Source: Fenollaria sporofastidiosus | Lineage (GTDB): Bacteria > Bacillota > Clostridia > Tissierellales > Peptoniphilaceae | DNA: 64,000 nt | Assembly (NCBI RefSeq): GCF_943169635.2 | Contig: NZ_OW968186.1 | Location: forward strand, 1,054,001 to 1,118,000 | Direction: 5' to 3' | Part shown: piece after piece, positions 61,703 to 64,000 of the stretch | Numbering within the stretch: position 1 is the first letter of the stretch | How the letters are laid out: each line of letters begins with the position of its first letter | Position numbers and translations under genes: made by a program | The notes under the pieces: model-generated | Seen by the model: the letters and a program-made list of their open reading frames with translations, nothing else | Database searches by the model: none | What the model was told of the DNA's origin: nothing

Positions 61703-63667
61703 ATGAAACTTAAAAAGACATTAGTGTTTTTATTAGTACTATCTATGGTATTATCAGCTTTCGCATTCGCATGCGGCAAGAAGACTGACGAACCAGCAGA
61801 AACAGGTACTGAAACAGAAGCACCAGCAGATGGCGAAGAAACTACAGATGAAGAAACAGCTGAAAGACCAACTGAGCCAAGTGGACAATTAATAATTGGT
61901 TGTATTACTGAACCAAGCGGAGACTTCTCAGGAGTATGGCAAAACAATGCAACTGACGCTGACGCTAGACGTTTAGTTCAAGGATATGGTACAGTTGATC
62001 AAACAGATGAAGGCGAATTCGTAATTGATGACTCTATCGTTGAAAAGTATGATACTAAAGAAAACGAAGATGGATCAAAGACTTACACTTTCACTGTTAA
62101 AAAAGGTCTTAAATATGCAGACGGTAAAGAAATCGATGCAAAAGACTATGTTGCTAGCTTCTTACTTTGGGGCTCAAAACTTATTGGACCTGACTTCTGT
62201 AAAGGTAAAAACACAGGTGGTATGGACCTAGTAGGTTATGATGCATTTAGTAAGGGAGAAAAGAAAGAATTCGCTGGTGTTCATCTAATCGATGATTACA
62301 CTTTCTCAGCAACAATAAATCCTGATAATACACCATATTTCTATGAATTAACTTCTGTATCAGCAAGTCCAGAAGATCTAGAATTCTGGTTAGGTAAAAA
62401 AGTAGACATTAAAGATGACGGCGATGGATGTTACTTTGTTGAAGATATAAACACTGAAGAGTATGCGAATGCTGTTAAAGCAGCAAGAGATAAAAAGACT
62501 CTTCCAGCAAGCGGTCCTTATATGTTAGAAAGCTATGATGAAGCACAAAAATTAATAACTATGGTTATCAACCCTAACTTCCAAGGCGATAGATTAGGCA
62601 GAAAACCTCTAATTCAAAAAGTTATCATTAAGAAAGTTACAGAAGCAACTCAACTTGACGACTTAAAAACTGGTGGTGTTGACCTATTAAAGGGCATCAC
62701 AAAGGGTGATGACATCAACGCTGGTATGGACTTAACAGAAGGCGAAGGCTTTGCTCATACAGATTATCCAAGATCTGGTTATGGTAAGATTGCATTCTCT
62801 TGCGACGTTGGACCAACTCAATATGCAGAAGTAAGACAAGCACTTGCTTACTTACTAGACAGAAACGATTTCTGTAAACAATTTACAGGCGGATACGGTT
62901 CTGTTGTTAGCGGACCTTTTGGTACAGCTCAATGGTTCTATCAAGAAACTAAGAAAGAACTTGAAGAAAAATTAAATTCTTATCCATATGACCCAGCTAA
63001 GGCTGTAGAATTACTGAAAAAAGCTGGCTTTACTCTAAACGAATCAGGCGCTGAATACCAAGAAGCCGACCCAGAAAAAGGCATAGAAGGAGACGGAACA
63101 AGATACAAAAAGATGGATGACGGTAAGTTAATGCCACTTGAAATCAAATGGGCATCTACTGAAAACAATGACGTATCTGACTTACTAGTTGTTAAATTAG
63201 CTGAAAACCCTGACCTTGTAAAAGCAGGTATCAAGATTCAAAGAGACGCAATGAGCTTTGATGAACTTCTTAACTGGATATACAGAGACGCATCAGTAGA
63301 TGCTAAGTATGCTGTTCCAACATATAACATGTTTAACTTAGCTACAAAGTTCCCAGCTGGTTATGATCAAAAAGAAACATATACAACAAAAGAAGATTTA
63401 ATCAAGCAAGGCTACAACACTAACCGCATCTTCGATAAAGACTTAGAGCAAGCAGCTATTGACATGGTTAAATGTTCACCAGATCAAAGAGATAAATTCA
63501 AGGAAAACTTTGTTAAATTCGTAACTAGATGGAATGAAATGCTTCCTGACCTACCACTATACTCTAACCAATTCTTTGACTTCTACAATTCTAAATTAAA
63601 GAATTGGGTTAATACTCAAATGAAGCCATTCGCATCAACAGTAATGGATGCTTGGGTTACAGAATAG
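61703..63667 (+). CDS. oppA: Oligopeptide ABC transporter substrate-binding lipoprotein
   Basis: Captures peptides at the cell surface and delivers them to OppBC. The 654 residues begin with a lipoprotein signal (lipobox AFAC, Cys24), then an acidic Glu/Thr linker of about 40 residues and the SBP_bac_5 fold (FTVKKGLKYADGKEIDAKDY near residues 130-150, LAYLLDRNDF further on). AGGGGGAA precedes the ATG. A hairpin separates it from the permease gene. Confidence 0.93.
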   Translation: MKLKKTLVFLLVLSMVLSAFAFACGKKTDEPAETGTETEAPADGEETTDEETAERPTEPSGQLIIGCITEPSGDFSGVWQNNATDADARRLVQGYGTVDQTDEGEFVIDDSIVEKYDTKENEDGSKTYTFTVKKGLKYADGKEIDAKDYVASFLLWGSKLIGPDFCKGKNTGGMDLVGYDAFSKGEKKEFAGVHLIDDYTFSATINPDNTPYFYELTSVSASPEDLEFWLGKKVDIKDDGDGCYFVEDINTEEYANAVKAARDKKTLPASGPYMLESYDEAQKLITMVINPNFQGDRLGRKPLIQKVIIKKVTEATQLDDLKTGGVDLLKGITKGDDINAGMDLTEGEGFAHTDYPRSGYGKIAFSCDVGPTQYAEVRQALAYLLDRNDFCKQFTGGYGSVVSGPFGTAQWFYQETKKELEEKLNSYPYDPAKAVELLKKAGFTLNESGAEYQEADPEKGIEGDGTRYKKMDDGKLMPLEIKWASTENNDVSDLLVVKLAENPDLVKAGIKIQRDAMSFDELLNWIYRDASVDAKYAVPTYNMFNLATKFPAGYDQKETYTTKEDLIKQGYNTNRIFDKDLEQAAIDMVKCSPDQRDKFKENFVKFVTRWNEMLPDLPLYSNQFFDFYNSKLKNWVNTQMKPFASTVMDAWVTE

Positions 63668-63697
63668 TAAATATTAAAATTTAAAGTTTATTTTGTG

Positions 63698-63721
63698 GAA
63701 GGCAATAGAAATATTGCCTTC
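63698..63721 (+). promoter_or_regulatory. GAAA-capped hairpin between oppA and oppB
   Basis: A perfect 10-bp stem (63698-63707 with 63712-63721) is closed by a GAAA tetraloop. No T-run follows, so it is more likely an mRNA-stabilising or attenuating structure than a full terminator. Confidence 0.75.
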
Positions 63722-63749
63722 TATAAAAATACAGATAAGGTGGATGATG

Positions 63750-64000
63750 ATGGGAAAATATGTTATAAAAAGAATACTTTACATGGTATTCGTATTCTTT
63801 GTTATGTCTATTTTACTTTTCTTCTTATACAATATGATACCTTCAGACCCTGCAAGAGCAGAGCTTGAACCAATGAAGGCACAATTGAAACCAGAAGAGT
63901 ACAATAGAAGATATCAAGACTTAAGAAAACAATACGGTCTTGACGATCCTATGATAATGAGATATGGTAAATGGCTTGGTAGATTGTTACAAGGCGACTT
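63750..64000 (+). CDS. oppB: Oligopeptide ABC transporter permease OppB/DppB, N-terminal part (3' end outside window)
   Basis: The first 83 codons of an inner-membrane permease: MGKYVIKRILYMVFVFFVMS with one hydrophobic helix (about 8-30), IPSDPAR and the QYGLDDP segment, typical of OppB/DppB N-termini. AAGGTGG lies six bases before the ATG at 63750; two more in-frame ATGs at 63744 and 63747 are closer to it. The gene runs beyond the window. Confidence 0.92.
   Translation, partial: MGKYVIKRILYMVFVFFVMSILLFFLYNMIPSDPARAELEPMKAQLKPEEYNRRYQDLRKQYGLDDPMIMRYGKWLGRLLQGD

Overview
This 64 kb window is a gene-dense, low-GC chromosomal segment from an anaerobic Gram-positive bacterium. The conserved blocks are typical of Firmicutes/Tissierellia: DUF881-sbp-ftsZ, lepA-hemW-hrcA-grpE-dnaK-dnaJ-prmA-rsmE-mtaB, rpsU-yqeY, and the SCIFF peptide with its maturase next to secDF. 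A K+-dependent membrane pyrophosphatase, glycolysis in one operon and MurF/Ddl/FemX/PBP1 wall genes also fit. A Peptoniphilaceae-like Tissierellia member is my best guess; the genus cannot be fixed from the sequence alone. No rRNA, tRNA, CRISPR array, insertion sequence or prophage was seen.

Layout. 1-2.2 kb: end of a DUF881 gene, small basic protein, ftsZ, nrdR. 2.2-3.7 kb: minus-strand DUF2089/DUF4097 pair. 3.9-11 kb: rarA followed by gap-pgk-tpiA-gpmI-eno, a near-complete lower glycolytic pathway. 11-12.9 kb: a secreted stalk-domain protein, a tiny hydrophobic ORF and a degenerate 19-bp repeat tract. 12.9-28.9 kb: secG-hppA, then alpha/beta hydrolase-murF-ddl-rnr-smpB-DtxR regulator-pcrA-ligA-gatCAB in one tightly packed run. 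29-33.6 kb: cell-wall amidase, an RdgB-HD fusion and an M17 aminopeptidase. 33.7-34.6 kb: femX-like gene (minus). 34.8-38.9 kb: lepB-lepA-hemW-HD protein. 39-46.7 kb: CIRCE-controlled hrcA-grpE-dnaK, then dnaJ-prmA-rsmE-mtaB. 46.7-51.6 kb: HIT protein, rpsU-yqeY, SCIFF peptide and maturase, secD-secF. 51.8-55.7 kb: folD converging on a class A PBP. 55.8-61.6 kb: GNAT-like gene, a decayed brnQ-like remnant, hflX-yigZ-nadE-yebC-DUF1461-deoC. 61.7-64 kb: oppA lipoprotein and the start of oppB.

How it works together: the window holds core energy metabolism (triose phosphates to PEP, pyrophosphate-driven ion pumping), envelope building (murF, ddl, femX, PBP1, amidase, lepB, SecDFG), protein quality control (Hsp70 system, smpB, rnr, lepA), Gln-tRNA/Asn-tRNA transamidation, and nucleotide-pool hygiene (nrdR, RdgB-HD).

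Most notable: (1) the GAPDH carries Ala-Ser where NAD enzymes carry Asp, plus His-Lys at the 187/188 positions, so an NADP-preferring enzyme sits in the glycolytic operon; (2) an RdgB-HD two-domain nucleotide hydrolase; (3) a MurF whose uridine-binding N-domain is replaced by membrane helices; (4) degenerate 19-bp repeats at two intergenic loci, each next to a stalk-domain surface gene; (5) the six-cysteine SCIFF ranthipeptide locus, whose precursor is only 50 aa; (6) a perfect GAAA-capped hairpin between oppA and oppB; (7) a predominance of extended -10 promoters and several TTG starts.
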